64,000 nt of DNA from DASPTH01 sp046727575 (GTDB taxonomy: Bacteria > Actinomycetota > Acidimicrobiia > IMCC26256 > DASPTH01), in the NCBI GenBank assembly GCA_046727575.1, contig JBKPCV010000046.1:1-64000 (forward strand), given 5' to 3'. The translations under genes and the position numbers were made by a program. Shown here in pieces: positions 47,928 through 56,693 of this stretch (the first letter of the stretch is position 1; each line of letters starts with the position of its first letter). The notes under the pieces are model-generated. The model was not told the origin of the DNA, did not search any database, and saw only the letters and a list, made by a program, of their open reading frames with translations.

Positions 47928-48163
47928 CCGCCGTGCTCCCGGCGCTCACGCGCGGCGAGCGCTCGCACCTCGGCGCGCCGCGTCGAGGGTGCGACCACCG
48001 CGCCGATGATGATCGAGATCGCCGCGATGACGAGGAGTGACAGGCCGAGGATCAAGCCGAGCACCAGGATCGCGAGGAACGCGACCGCGGTGTCGACGGC
48101 GAAGTGGACGGCCAGCGAACGCGGCGGTCGAGGTGGGAGCGGAGAGGAAGGTTCGCTCGTCAA
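47924..48163 (-). CDS. Small membrane protein of unknown function
   Basis: A 79-residue protein with a proline-rich N-terminus (SSPLPPRPPRS), one or two close hydrophobic helices (about 24–56) and a basic tail. I do not recognise a family. Its TTG overlaps the cupredoxin stop (TTGA) and its stop overlaps the hemolysin III GTG (GTGA), so it is co-translated with both. That coupling is the best evidence that it is real. Confidence 0.7.
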   Translation of the reverse strand: MTSEPSSPLPPRPPRSLAVHFAVDTAVAFLAILVLGLILGLSLLVIAAISIIIGAVVAPSTRRAEVRALAARERREHGG

Positions 48164-48540
48164 CTCGCGCTGATCGTACCAACCATGCCCGCGGCGCGAT
48201 GCCCCGGGATCGAGCAGTAGAAGGTGTACTTGCCTGGTTTCGTGAGACGGAGGCCGCCGCGCGCCGTCTTGCCGCCATTCACTTCGACGACCAGCCCCTT
48301 CTTCTTGCCCTGGACCACGAAGTCGTGGCGCTGATCCTCGGAGTGCAAGACGATGGCGACGTTCTCGCCTGCGCGCACGTCGATCGTGTTCGGATCGAAC
48401 TCGTAGTTACGTGCAGCGACCTTGATCTTGCGTGCCCCGGGCTTGACCGGGGCGTTGCTCGCGTCGGCACGACCGCCTCCGCCGTACACGACGAGACCCA
48501 TCAGAGAAATGAGCGCGAGGGCCAGGAAACGACGCATCAC
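48160..48540 (-). CDS. Secreted cupredoxin (plastocyanin/azurin-like)
   Basis: A 126-residue exported blue-copper protein. The signal peptide covers about residues 1–27. The type 1 copper ligands are complete: His72, then Cys109, His114 and Met119 in YCSIPGHRAAGM. It should carry one electron or sequester copper outside the membrane. It is the first of three coupled genes with a small membrane protein and a hemolysin III protein. GTG 48540 is followed directly by ATG. Confidence 0.92.
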   Translation of the reverse strand: MMRRFLALALISLMGLVVYGGGGRADASNAPVKPGARKIKVAARNYEFDPNTIDVRAGENVAIVLHSEDQRHDFVVQGKKKGLVVEVNGGKTARGGLRLTKPGKYTFYCSIPGHRAAGMVGTISAS

Positions 48541-48563
48541 GAGGAGGGTACCGATTCCGGAAG

Positions 48564-49976
48564 CTAGGCAAGGATCACGAGACGAGGTTCGGTCATCTCG
48601 TGCACGGCGTATTTGGGGCCTTCGCGGGTGTTGCCGCTGTCGCGTCGTCCTCCGTACGGCATCTGGTCGGCTCGGTACGTCGGCACTTCGTTCACCAGCA
48701 CACCGCCGAAATCGAGCTCACGCGCGGCGCGGAGTGCGACCGCGAGGTCGCTGGTGAAGATCGCGGCCTGCAGTCCGTACCGTGTGTCGTTGGCGAGACG
48801 CAACGCCTCGTCGACCGCGTCGTAGGTCCGCACGGCCACCACCGGCCCGAACACCTCCTCCGAGCAGACCTTCATGTCGGGCTCGACCTCGGTGAGGACG
48901 GTCGGCGCAAGCACCCCTTCACGCACGATCCCGCCGGTCGCCACCTTCGCACCGGCGGCAACCGCCTCGTCGATCCACGACGCGACGCGGTCCCGGTCGC
49001 CCGTGGAGATCAGGGACGACACGTCGGTCGCGTCGTCGAGTGGGTCGCCGACGACCAGCGCCTCGACGAGCGGGACGAGCTCACCGAGGAACGTCTCGCT
49101 GGTCGACTCGTGCACGTAGACGCGCTGCGTCGAGATGCAGGACTGGCCGGCGTGGCTGAAGCCCGCGACCGAGATCTTCTTCGCCGCGGTTGCGATGTCG
49201 GCGTCCGGCTCGAGGATCACCGGCGCGTTGTTCCCGAGCTCGAGCCCGACCTTCTTCCGCGGCGCGCGCGCACGGATCGACCAGCCGACGTCGGGCGAGC
49301 CGGTGAATGTGATCATCGCCACGTCGTCGTGGTCGACCAGCGGGTCGCCCACCTTCGCGCCGCTCCCGGTCACCACGTTGAGGTGGCCGGCGGGGAGACC
49401 ACACTCGTTCAGGAGGAGGTCCGCGAGCGCGAGCGCCGACAGCGGCGTCTGTGAGGCCGGCTTCAACACGACTGGACAGCCGGCCGCGATGGCGGGAGCG
49501 AGCTTGTGGGCGACGAGATTCAACGGGAAGTTGAACGGGCTGATCGCGCCCACCACGCCGATCGGCACTCGAAGCGTGAACGCGAGCTTTCCTTCACCGA
49601 CGTCGGCCGCGTCCATCGGCACCATCTCGCCCGAGAGCGCACGCGCCTCAGCCGCTGCGAAGGTGAACGTCGAGATGGCGCGGCGAGCCTCGATGCGGGC
49701 CGTCTTCATCGGCTTGGCGGCTTCCTCCGCGATGGTCCGCGCGAACCGCTCGTGTCGCTGTCCGAGCAATTGCGCGGCCCGGTCGAGGATCTCGGCGCGT
49801 TGCCATGGCGCAAGCGTGGTCTCGCGGTGCGCGACTGCCGCCGCCGCAACCGCGCGGTCCACGTGGCGGGCGTCACACGCGGGAACGCGGTCGATCACGT
49901 GGCCATCAAACGGCGAGCGCACGACCAACTCGTCGTCGGTCGTGACCCAGTCGGTGCCGATCGGTACCGGTCGCAT
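48564..49976 (-). CDS. Aldehyde dehydrogenase family protein
   Basis: A 470-residue NAD(P)-dependent dehydrogenase. The catalytic Glu is in GLELGNNAPVI and the nucleophilic Cys in HAGQSCISTQRVYV; the Rossmann FTGSPDVGW, the ISPFNFPLNL anchor and EEVFGPVV are intact. The GNNAP form is frequent in lactaldehyde/glycolaldehyde and phosphorylated-aldehyde dehydrogenases, so a small hydroxy-aldehyde is a reasonable guess. The ribosome site AGGAGG, 5 nt before ATG 49976, spans the end of a tandem repeat. Confidence 0.88.
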   Translation of the reverse strand: MRPVPIGTDWVTTDDELVVRSPFDGHVIDRVPACDARHVDRAVAAAAVAHRETTLAPWQRAEILDRAAQLLGQRHERFARTIAEEAAKPMKTARIEARRAISTFTFAAAEARALSGEMVPMDAADVGEGKLAFTLRVPIGVVGAISPFNFPLNLVAHKLAPAIAAGCPVVLKPASQTPLSALALADLLLNECGLPAGHLNVVTGSGAKVGDPLVDHDDVAMITFTGSPDVGWSIRARAPRKKVGLELGNNAPVILEPDADIATAAKKISVAGFSHAGQSCISTQRVYVHESTSETFLGELVPLVEALVVGDPLDDATDVSSLISTGDRDRVASWIDEAVAAGAKVATGGIVREGVLAPTVLTEVEPDMKVCSEEVFGPVVAVRTYDAVDEALRLANDTRYGLQAAIFTSDLAVALRAARELDFGGVLVNEVPTYRADQMPYGGRRDSGNTREGPKYAVHEMTEPRLVILA

Positions 49977-49988
49977 CGCTACCTCCTA

Positions 49989-50100
49989 GATGTCGGGTCG
50001 CTCGCTGCTCGCCGGGATACCCGGCTCGCCTCCGCTCGCTCCTAGATGTCGGGTCGCTCGCTGCTCGCCGGGATACCCGGCTCGCCTCCGCTCGCTCCTA
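49989..50100 (-). repeat. Perfect 56-bp tandem duplication of the dispersed hairpin repeat (copies B and C)
   Basis: Two identical 56-bp units (49989–50044 and 50045–50100) lie between the ppx stop and the aldehyde dehydrogenase start. On the minus strand each begins TAGGAGCGAGCGGAGG and contains GCCGGGTATCCCGGC. The TAG of the first unit is the ppx stop codon. The next TAGGAG after the second unit becomes the dehydrogenase ribosome site. Confidence 0.95.
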
Positions 50101-51648
50101 TCCGAGTGCCGAGTGAGCGAGTGCAGGATGACTGGTGAACTCCACTTCGCGATCGAACAGCTTCTCGAAGAGGGCACGCTTCCGACGAGCGCCCCAGACC
50201 TCGAGCTCGGTGTCGCCCGCGCTCCGGAGGCGCACGAGCACGAGCGACGGCGTGACCATCGTGTCGAGGCCGTACACATTCTGTTCACGGCTGCGGTCGA
50301 GGCCGTCGGCAATGCGGAGCAGCGCGGTGAGGATCCGAACCCGCGCGATGGCATCCGCGTCGAGCAGAGGGAACTCGTCGGACGGACGCGGGTCACCGCT
50401 GCGGTGCCAGCGCACGATCGCGGCCAGCGCTTCGACCTCGTCGGGGGCGAAGCCACGGAGCTGCCCGTTCCGGACGAGGTACGCCGAGTGGCGATGATGG
50501 CCCGCACTCGAGACGTGTTCACCGATGTCGTGCAGGAGAGCCGCGTGCTCGAGGAGCTCACGGTCGTTGGCGTCGAGGCCGTGGAGCTGTTCGGTCGTGT
50601 CGAAGAGCTCGAGTGCGAGCATGGCGACCTGGCGTGCGTGCGCCTCCGGCCAGTTGCAACGGCGGGCGAGGCTGTGCACCGACTCAAGGCGTATCGCGCG
50701 CGGGTTGTCCGACGCGACGAGCGTGCCGTGCCCGACCGCGTCGAGCACGATGCCCTCGCGCAACGCCCATTCGGAGATCGTGAGCGCGTCGAGATCGAAC
50801 TCCTCGATCGCGGTCACGAGGATCATCGAGCCCGCGACGACGAGGTCGACGCGCCGCGCCTCGAGACCGTCGAGACGCAGCCGCTCGGACGCCGTGGAGC
50901 CGATGATCTCCTTGTGCAATGGCTCGATCTCGGCGCGGGTGATCGTCAGCTGGTTCAGGGACGATGGAGGCTCTTCGTCGCGACGCGCAACGACCATCTG
51001 CGCGAGGCACTCGAGGGTGCCGCTGCTGCCGACCGCCAGTTTCGGCGCGAAGTGCTCGACTTCACGCCGCGCTGGTGTGAGCTCGTCGACGATGCGATCG
51101 TGCAGCGCGCGCCGGTCGCGCTTCGAGAGCGGATCCGAGTGCACGAGCTCAGCAGTGAGACGGGCGACGCCGAGGGGGAGGCTCGTTCCCCACTGCATCC
51201 CGCGTGCGTCCCCGACCATCACCTCCAGACTGCCGCCCCCGAGGTCGAAGCAGACCGCAGGGGCCGGATCGAGCACCACCGACGCCCGGATGGCCCCGAA
51301 GATCAAGCGTGCCTCCTCGTGGCCGCTGATCACCTCGACGACCACGCCGGTCTCCCGCTCGATGCGGTCGACGAGCTCGGCGCCGTTCTCCGCACGGCGG
51401 ATCGCGCTCGTGGCGCGCGCCAACACCTCGGTCGCGTCCGCGGCGGACGCCAGGAGCCGGAAGCGCCGGACGGTCGCTACCGCCTGCTCGGCGGCCGTCG
51501 TCGGGATCCAACCGTGGCGGCTCACGACGTCGCCGAGCCGGAGCATTTCCTTCTCGCGGACGAGCGGTTCGATGTGACCGTCGGGGTAGACGTCGGCGAC
51601 GAGCAGATGGAACGAGTTGGTCCCGAGGTCCATCGCCGCGACGCGCAC
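50098..51648 (-). CDS. Ppx/GppA phosphatase with C-terminal HD domain
   Basis: A 516-residue ASKHA phosphatase acting on polyphosphate and/or pppGpp. Motif 1 is AAMDLGTNSFHLLV, the phosphate loop VCFDLGGGSLEVM, and VVAGSMILVTAI follows. The C-terminal part has HD-type residues (EHAALLHDIGEHV and a later IADGLDRSREQ), as in E. coli Ppx. Actinobacteria often have short Ppx without HD, so this is the long form. GTG 51648 or ATG 51633 may start it. It diverges from apbE across 34 nt. Confidence 0.88.
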   Translation of the reverse strand: MRVAAMDLGTNSFHLLVADVYPDGHIEPLVREKEMLRLGDVVSRHGWIPTTAAEQAVATVRRFRLLASAADATEVLARATSAIRRAENGAELVDRIERETGVVVEVISGHEEARLIFGAIRASVVLDPAPAVCFDLGGGSLEVMVGDARGMQWGTSLPLGVARLTAELVHSDPLSKRDRRALHDRIVDELTPARREVEHFAPKLAVGSSGTLECLAQMVVARRDEEPPSSLNQLTITRAEIEPLHKEIIGSTASERLRLDGLEARRVDLVVAGSMILVTAIEEFDLDALTISEWALREGIVLDAVGHGTLVASDNPRAIRLESVHSLARRCNWPEAHARQVAMLALELFDTTEQLHGLDANDRELLEHAALLHDIGEHVSSAGHHRHSAYLVRNGQLRGFAPDEVEALAAIVRWHRSGDPRPSDEFPLLDADAIARVRILTALLRIADGLDRSREQNVYGLDTMVTPSLVLVRLRSAGDTELEVWGARRKRALFEKLFDREVEFTSHPALAHSALG

Positions 51649-51682
51649 GATGCTGCAGGGTAACGGCCGGTACCGTGACCCG

Positions 51683-52594
51683 ATGCAGCCCACGGCGGCG
51701 CGCTTCCGGGCCATGGGTACCGACGTCACCGTCCTCACGCTCGACGGCGATCCCGACGACGGCGCGCACGCCGCCGACGCCATCGAACGTCTCGAGGCGA
51801 AGTGGAGCAGGTTTCGACCGACGAGTGAGGTCTGCGCACTGAACGCGGCGGGTTCGGAGCCGGTCGTCGTCTCGCCGGAGACGTTCGCCCTCGTCGACCT
51901 CGCGGTGCGGGCGTCGGAGGCGACGGGTGGCCTCTACGACCCGACCGTCCTTGCAGCCGTGATGGCGGCGGGTTACGACCGTGACTTCGGCGACGTCTCC
52001 GGCGCAGGACCCGGCCCTGCGGCACCGGTCGCGCCCGCGCCTGGCTGCGCCGGCATCGCGCTCGACGCGCGCCTGCACGCGGTCACGCTCCCGCCCGGCG
52101 TTTCACTCGACCTCGGCGGCATCGGGAAGGGCTATGCCGCTGATCTTGTAGCGCGTCAACTCGTCGGACGCGGCGCCAGCGGCGCGCTCGTGAACCTCGG
52201 AGGTGACCTGCGCGCAGTCGGAGATGCGCCGGAGCCGCGCGGCTGGGTCGTCTCCGTCGACGACCCGCTCGGCACTGGGGCGACGGGGGTGCTCGCCCTC
52301 TCGGCGGGTGCGATCGCGACGAGCACGCGGTTCCGCCGTTCGTGGTCGCGCGACGGGAAGCCGCTCCACCACCTTGTTGACCCGCGCACTGGCGTCCCCG
52401 CGTCGAGTGGAGTCGCGTCGCTGACGGTGGTCGCGGGTCAAGGCTGGCGCGCCGAGGTGTTGGCCAAGGCGGCATTCATCGCGGGTGCGCACGATGGAGC
52501 GGCCGTTGTCATGCGCGCCGGTGCGACCGGGTTGGTCGTGTACGACGACGGCCGGGTGCAGGACCTCGACGGTCTTGCTGCGTTCCGTCCGTGA
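51683..52594 (+). CDS. apbE: FAD:protein FMN transferase ApbE
   Basis: A 303-residue flavin transferase that attaches FMN to Thr/Ser of target proteins. The family core reads SLDLGGIGKGYAADLV, followed by ALVNLGGDLRAVG and HHLVDPRTGVPASSG. No lipoprotein signal is visible from ATG 51683, so it should be cytoplasmic, or exported in an unusual way. No Nqr/Rnf partner is in this window; the target is unknown. Confidence 0.92.
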   Translation: MQPTAARFRAMGTDVTVLTLDGDPDDGAHAADAIERLEAKWSRFRPTSEVCALNAAGSEPVVVSPETFALVDLAVRASEATGGLYDPTVLAAVMAAGYDRDFGDVSGAGPGPAAPVAPAPGCAGIALDARLHAVTLPPGVSLDLGGIGKGYAADLVARQLVGRGASGALVNLGGDLRAVGDAPEPRGWVVSVDDPLGTGATGVLALSAGAIATSTRFRRSWSRDGKPLHHLVDPRTGVPASSGVASLTVVAGQGWRAEVLAKAAFIAGAHDGAAVVMRAGATGLVVYDDGRVQDLDGLAAFRP

Positions 52595-52623
52595 GTACGA
52601 TGTTTGTGTCAAGGAGGTTCGTA

Positions 52624-53385
52624 ATGCCTGATGCCGATCGTTGGTACCTCCCGTCGTTCGAAAGCGTGGAAGAGGAGCGTCTGCACCGGAAGCAGCGGCT
52701 CGCGGCGGGGTTCCGCCTCTTCGGGAAGTTCGGGTTCGAGGAGGGCGTGGCTGGGCACATCACGGCGCGCGACCCCGAGCACCTCGACCACTTCTGGGTC
52801 AATCCGTTCGGGATGAGCTTCAGTCACATCCGGCAGTCGGACCTCATCCGAGTCAACGCCCAGGGAGAAGTCGTCGAGGGCACTGCGCGCGTCAACACCG
52901 CGGCGTTCGCGATCCACTCCGCGGTGCACGCTGCGCGTCCCGACGTGATCGCTGCCGCGCACTCCCACTCGATCTACGGTAAGTCATGGTCGTCGCTCGG
53001 TCGTCTGCTCGACCCGCTCACGCAGGATGCGTGCGCATTTTTCGAGGACCACGCGCTGTTCGACGACTACACGGGTGTGGTGCTCGACCCCGAGGAAGGC
53101 AAGCGCATCGCGCACACGCTCGGCGACAAGAAGGCGGTCATCCTGCGCAACCACGGCCTGCTCACGGTCGGGCACTCCGTGGAGGAGACCGTGTTCTGGT
53201 TCGTCACGATGGAGCGCACGTGCCAGGCGCAACTACTCGCGGAGGCGGCGGGCACGCCGGTGCTCATCGACACCGACATGGCGCGCGTGACGCGGGACCA
53301 GGTCGGCGAACATGTGACTGGCTACTTCTCGTTCGGTCCGCTCTACGACAAGATCGTGCGCGAGCAGCCAGACCTGCTCGACTGA
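52624..53385 (+). CDS. Class II aldolase/adducin family protein
   Basis: A 253-residue protein of the L-fuculose-phosphate aldolase/adducin fold. The metal ligands are His residues in AAHSHSIYGK and the downstream RNHGLLTVG; the catalytic acid is probably in EEGVAGHITARDP. Members act on phospho-ketoses or phospho-aldoses, and some are decarboxylases or epimerases. ATG 52624 is supported by AAGGAGG at 52611–52617, against an earlier GTG at 52591. Confidence 0.88.
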   Translation: MPDADRWYLPSFESVEEERLHRKQRLAAGFRLFGKFGFEEGVAGHITARDPEHLDHFWVNPFGMSFSHIRQSDLIRVNAQGEVVEGTARVNTAAFAIHSAVHAARPDVIAAAHSHSIYGKSWSSLGRLLDPLTQDACAFFEDHALFDDYTGVVLDPEEGKRIAHTLGDKKAVILRNHGLLTVGHSVEETVFWFVTMERTCQAQLLAEAAGTPVLIDTDMARVTRDQVGEHVTGYFSFGPLYDKIVREQPDLLD

Positions 53386-53403
53386 TGTTCAAGGCAGACG
53401 GCT

Positions 53404-54411
53404 TCACCGAAGCGCCTCGACTCCCTCGGTGACCCGCGCGTCCCACCAGGCGAGCTCCTCCGGATCGGGGTCGTACGCCTTGTTCCACGCGAGCTGCACC
53501 ATCACGCCGAGGAGGCAGAGCGCGAGCTGGCGGTCCCACCACGGGTCCGTGTCGACACCGTGACGGTGGAGCGCCCGGCGGTACGCGTCGATGGCGTCGT
53601 CCGTCGCGTGTCCGATCGGGAGCCGCGCGACGTTCAGCGCCACGTAGTGGGCGAGCTCGGTCAGCGGCGGGCCGGCACCGGGTAGCGACCAGTCGACGAG
53701 CACGGTACGACCGTCGGGATGGCTCCCGAGGTTCCCGAGTTTCCAGTCGCCGTGCAAGAACGTGTGTGGGGTGTCGTCGAGCGCCGCGACGAGTCGCCAG
53801 GGCTCGGCGCGTAGGGGCGCGACCGCGTTCGCCAGTTCCGGCGCGACGCCCGCGAGCAATGCCCACCCGTCCGCCGCGATGCTGGGGACCTGCGCGGGAG
53901 AGCCGAGCGCGGCCTCACACGCGAGAGCCTCGGCGCCGAAGAACGAGTACCGGTTCACCAGCGGACACAGACCGACGATGTCGTCCCAACCCCAGCAAGC
54001 CGCGTGGAAGGCTGCGAGATGGTCGAGGAAGCGGAGGTGCTGCTCGAGGGGAAGGGGGGTGTCGTCTGCGGGCACCAGCCACTCGCTCACGTCACGCATC
54101 AGCACCGCGCCGCCGGTCCCGGCGCGCGCGGCACCGACGATCGCGTGGTCGATGCAGTCGGGCGCGAGGTCGACGACCCCGGCTTCCCACACGCGCACGG
54201 GCCAGCACGAGATGTCACCGGTCTGGCGGGCGATCCAATCGTCGGCGCGGTCGACGAGTTTCAGCACGTACCTCTCGTCGTCGATCACGACGCGCTCGAA
54301 CCGCGCTCCCGACTTGGAGTCGGTGCTCTCCATGGGCTCGCGTCTCGACGCGCCAGCGACGAGCGCGTCGACCGACGGCGCCAGCTGGCGTGGAGCGGTG
54401 CGCGTGGTCAC
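53404..54411 (-). CDS. Aminoglycoside phosphotransferase (APH)-family kinase-like protein
   Basis: A 335-residue eukaryotic-like small-molecule kinase. The N-lobe Lys is in RYVLKLVD; the catalytic loop is FLHGDWKLGNLG (HGDxxxxN) and the metal Asp in VLVDWSLPG. The substrate is probably a metabolite rather than an antibiotic; nothing nearby suggests resistance. The start is unclear: GTG 54411 overlaps the divergent start by 8 nt, and ATG 54333 (MESTDSKSG) is an alternative. It converges on the aldolase gene with 18 nt between. Confidence 0.82.
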   Translation of the reverse strand: MTTRTAPRQLAPSVDALVAGASRREPMESTDSKSGARFERVVIDDERYVLKLVDRADDWIARQTGDISCWPVRVWEAGVVDLAPDCIDHAIVGAARAGTGGAVLMRDVSEWLVPADDTPLPLEQHLRFLDHLAAFHAACWGWDDIVGLCPLVNRYSFFGAEALACEAALGSPAQVPSIAADGWALLAGVAPELANAVAPLRAEPWRLVAALDDTPHTFLHGDWKLGNLGSHPDGRTVLVDWSLPGAGPPLTELAHYVALNVARLPIGHATDDAIDAYRRALHRHGVDTDPWWDRQLALCLLGVMVQLAWNKAYDPDPEELAWWDARVTEGVEALR

Positions 54412-55222
54412 GTCGCCAGTCTCGCGGTCCCAGCCGCGGTGTTCGCTACATTCCTGGCGCATCGACCCCGATCTGAGGCTCGCCCTCGAGCTCGCCGACG
54501 CCGCCGACGTCCTCACGATGGCGCGATTCCGCGCCCTCGATCTCGTGGTCGAGACGAAGCCCGACCTGACGCCGGTCACCGAGTCCGATCGGTCGGTCGA
54601 GCAGACGCTGCGCGACCGGATCGGGCGGGCTCGGGCCGGCGACGCGATCGTCGGTGAGGAATATGGGGCGACCGGTGACGGCGATCGTCGTTGGATCATC
54701 GACCCGATCGACGGCACCCGCAGCTACGCGCGTGGGATCCCGGTGTGGGCCACGCTCGTCGCGCTCGAGCGAGAGGGCGAGCTGGCAGTCGGTGTGGTGT
54801 CGGCACCGGCGCTGCGTGCGCGGTGGTGGGCCGCACGCGGCGGCGGCGCCTTCCGCGACGGCGAGTCGGTGCGCGTGTCGAACGTCTCGCGGATCGAGGA
54901 CGCGCACCTCGCGTACGACGCCCTGGGCCACTTCGAGGCGGTCGGCCGCGGCGAGCAGTTCCTCGCGCTCGCACGACGCTGCTGGCGCACGCGTGGCTTC
55001 GGGGATTTCTGGCCCTACGTCCTGGTCGCCGACGGATCGATCGACATCGCAGTGGAGCCGGAGGGCCTGTCGTTGTGGGACCTCGCGGCGCCGCTCGTCA
55101 TCGTCGAGGCCGCGGGCGGCCGCTTCACCGATTTCGAGGGGATCGCCCGCGCGGATGGCGGCAACGCGGTCGCTACGAACGGCATCTTGCACGACGAAGT
55201 GCTCGCCGCGCTCGTGCCATGA
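54404..55222 (+). CDS. hisN: Inositol monophosphatase-family phosphatase, probable histidinol-phosphatase HisN
   Basis: A Mg-dependent phosphatase of the IMPase fold. The metal motif WIIDPIDGTRSY and the segment RGIPVWATLVAL are the pattern of actinobacterial HisN, which makes histidinol. EEYG precedes it and LSLWDLAAPLVIVEAAGG closes the site. The open frame allows GTG 54404 (272 residues) but no clear ribosome site; ATG 54518 would drop the LALELADAAD helix, which the family has. A dispersed repeat begins at the stop codon. Confidence 0.84.
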   Translation: MVTSPVSRSQPRCSLHSWRIDPDLRLALELADAADVLTMARFRALDLVVETKPDLTPVTESDRSVEQTLRDRIGRARAGDAIVGEEYGATGDGDRRWIIDPIDGTRSYARGIPVWATLVALEREGELAVGVVSAPALRARWWAARGGGAFRDGESVRVSNVSRIEDAHLAYDALGHFEAVGRGEQFLALARRCWRTRGFGDFWPYVLVADGSIDIAVEPEGLSLWDLAAPLVIVEAAGGRFTDFEGIARADGGNAVATNGILHDEVLAALVP

Positions 55223-55262
55223 GCGAGCGTCGCGAGCCGGGTATCCCGGCGAGCAGCGAGCG
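55221..55262 (+). repeat. Dispersed hairpin repeat, copy D
   Basis: The element starts at the last bases of the hisN-like stop codon and has the core GCGAGCCGGGTATCCCGGC followed by GAGCAGCGAGCG. It matches copies B and C closely and copy A with a paired stem change. A GGCCCGAGCGG-rich stretch follows before the kinase gene. Confidence 0.85.
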
Positions 55263-55307
55263 GGGCCCGAGCGGCCCGAGCGGCGAAGCCGCCCAGGAGC
55301 GGGAAGC

Positions 55308-56693
55308 ATGACCGAGGTCACGGTCGGCATCGACATCGGTACCTCGTCGGTGAAGGCGCTCGCCGTCGACGGCGACGGCACAGTGGTGGCGTCGGCGCGC
55401 GTGCCGCACGAGTACCGCGTCCCGGCGCCGGCGCGTCTCGAGCACGACGCAGCTGTGGCGTGGCGCGACGGGCCGCTCGCCGCGCTCGCAGCACTGCGCG
55501 TCGACGACGTGGGCGGTGTCTCGGTCTCCGCGATGGTTCCGTCGTTGACAGCCGTGGACGCAGCGGGGATGCCGTTGCTCCCCGGCCTGCTCTATGGCGA
55601 TGAGCGCGGCCGTGAGGGCGCGCCCCCGAGCGCGGGCGCGACCGGTCTCGAGTTCGACGGCTTCGTCCGTTGGCTGACGAACCACGCGCGTGACGCGCGG
55701 GGTCTGTGGCCGGCCCAGGCCGTCGCCAACCACGCGCTCGCGGGCACGGCGGTGATCGATTCGACGACCGCGATGACCACGCATCCTGTGTTCGACTTCA
55801 GCGACTGGGACGTCGACGTCGCCGCCGCGCTCGGCGCTCAGGTCGAGCAGTTCCCGGCGGTGGCGCCGACCGGCTCGGCGGCCGGCCGCGTCCATGTCGA
55901 CGGCGCGGTGCTGGCGCCGGGTTGCATCGACGCGATGGCCGAGCAGCTCGTCGCCGGCGCCGAGCAGCCCGGTGACGTGCTCGTGCTCGTCGGCACGACG
56001 CTCATCGTCTGGGTCGTCGCAGAACGGTTCGCCGACGTGCCCGGCTACACGACGATCCCGCACACCGCAACGGGACTCGCGCTCGCCGGAGGGCCGAGCA
56101 ACGCGGGCGGGCTGTTCTGCGACTGGGTGGGTCGGCTGCTCGGCAGCCCGCGCGACGCCGCCGCGACCGCCGAACCCAACCGGGTGCCGGTCTGGGCGCC
56201 GTACCCGAGAGGCGAGCGCTCGCCGATCAACGATCCCGACCGGAGGGCGACGCTCGCCGACCTCGACCTCACGCACGACACCGCCTCGGTACGACGCGCC
56301 GCGTACGAAGCTTCTGGCTTCGTCGTCCGCCGGGCCATCGAGGCCGCGCGCGACGCGCTGGGCGTGTCCCCCCGCCGCATCGTCGCGTCCGGCGGCGGCG
56401 TGCGAGTCGACGCGTGGGTGCAGGCGATCGCCGACGCGAGCGCGCTTCCCGTGGAATGCGTCGCGGTTCCGGAAGGCGCGGCGCTCGGATCGGCGTGGCT
56501 GGCGCGCATGGCGGCGGGCCTCGAGGCGCCAACCGCGATGACCGAGGCGCGTCGCTGGGCGCGACGCGGTCGCACCGTGGAACCGCGCGACGAATGGCTC
56601 GCGCCGGTGGCCGCGCGCTACGAGCGATTCCTTCGCCTGTCCGACACGGTCACGGAACCGGCGGCAGTTCCACCACTTCGCCGGGATAGATGA
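55308..56693 (+). CDS. FGGY-family carbohydrate kinase
   Basis: A 461-residue ASKHA kinase. The N-terminal phosphate motif is GIDIGTSSVKALAVD, the second nucleotide site GGPSNAGG and a late ASGGGVRVDAWVQAIAD. The length and blocks recall xylulokinase and related pentulose kinases, but FGGY specificity is hard to tell. ATG 55308 follows AGGAG. The 3' end overlaps the convergent LysM gene by 44 nt. Confidence 0.88.
   Translation: MTEVTVGIDIGTSSVKALAVDGDGTVVASARVPHEYRVPAPARLEHDAAVAWRDGPLAALAALRVDDVGGVSVSAMVPSLTAVDAAGMPLLPGLLYGDERGREGAPPSAGATGLEFDGFVRWLTNHARDARGLWPAQAVANHALAGTAVIDSTTAMTTHPVFDFSDWDVDVAAALGAQVEQFPAVAPTGSAAGRVHVDGAVLAPGCIDAMAEQLVAGAEQPGDVLVLVGTTLIVWVVAERFADVPGYTTIPHTATGLALAGGPSNAGGLFCDWVGRLLGSPRDAAATAEPNRVPVWAPYPRGERSPINDPDRRATLADLDLTHDTASVRRAAYEASGFVVRRAIEAARDALGVSPRRIVASGGGVRVDAWVQAIADASALPVECVAVPEGAALGSAWLARMAAGLEAPTAMTEARRWARRGRTVEPRDEWLAPVAARYERFLRLSDTVTEPAAVPPLRRDR

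Noticed and set aside
49989..50100. CRISPR array
   Set aside because: Only two directly adjoining units with no spacers, and related copies lie elsewhere as single elements.
53404..54411. Aminoglycoside resistance gene
   Set aside because: The HGDxxxxN kinase loop is shared by many metabolic kinases and nothing mobile or resistance-related is nearby.
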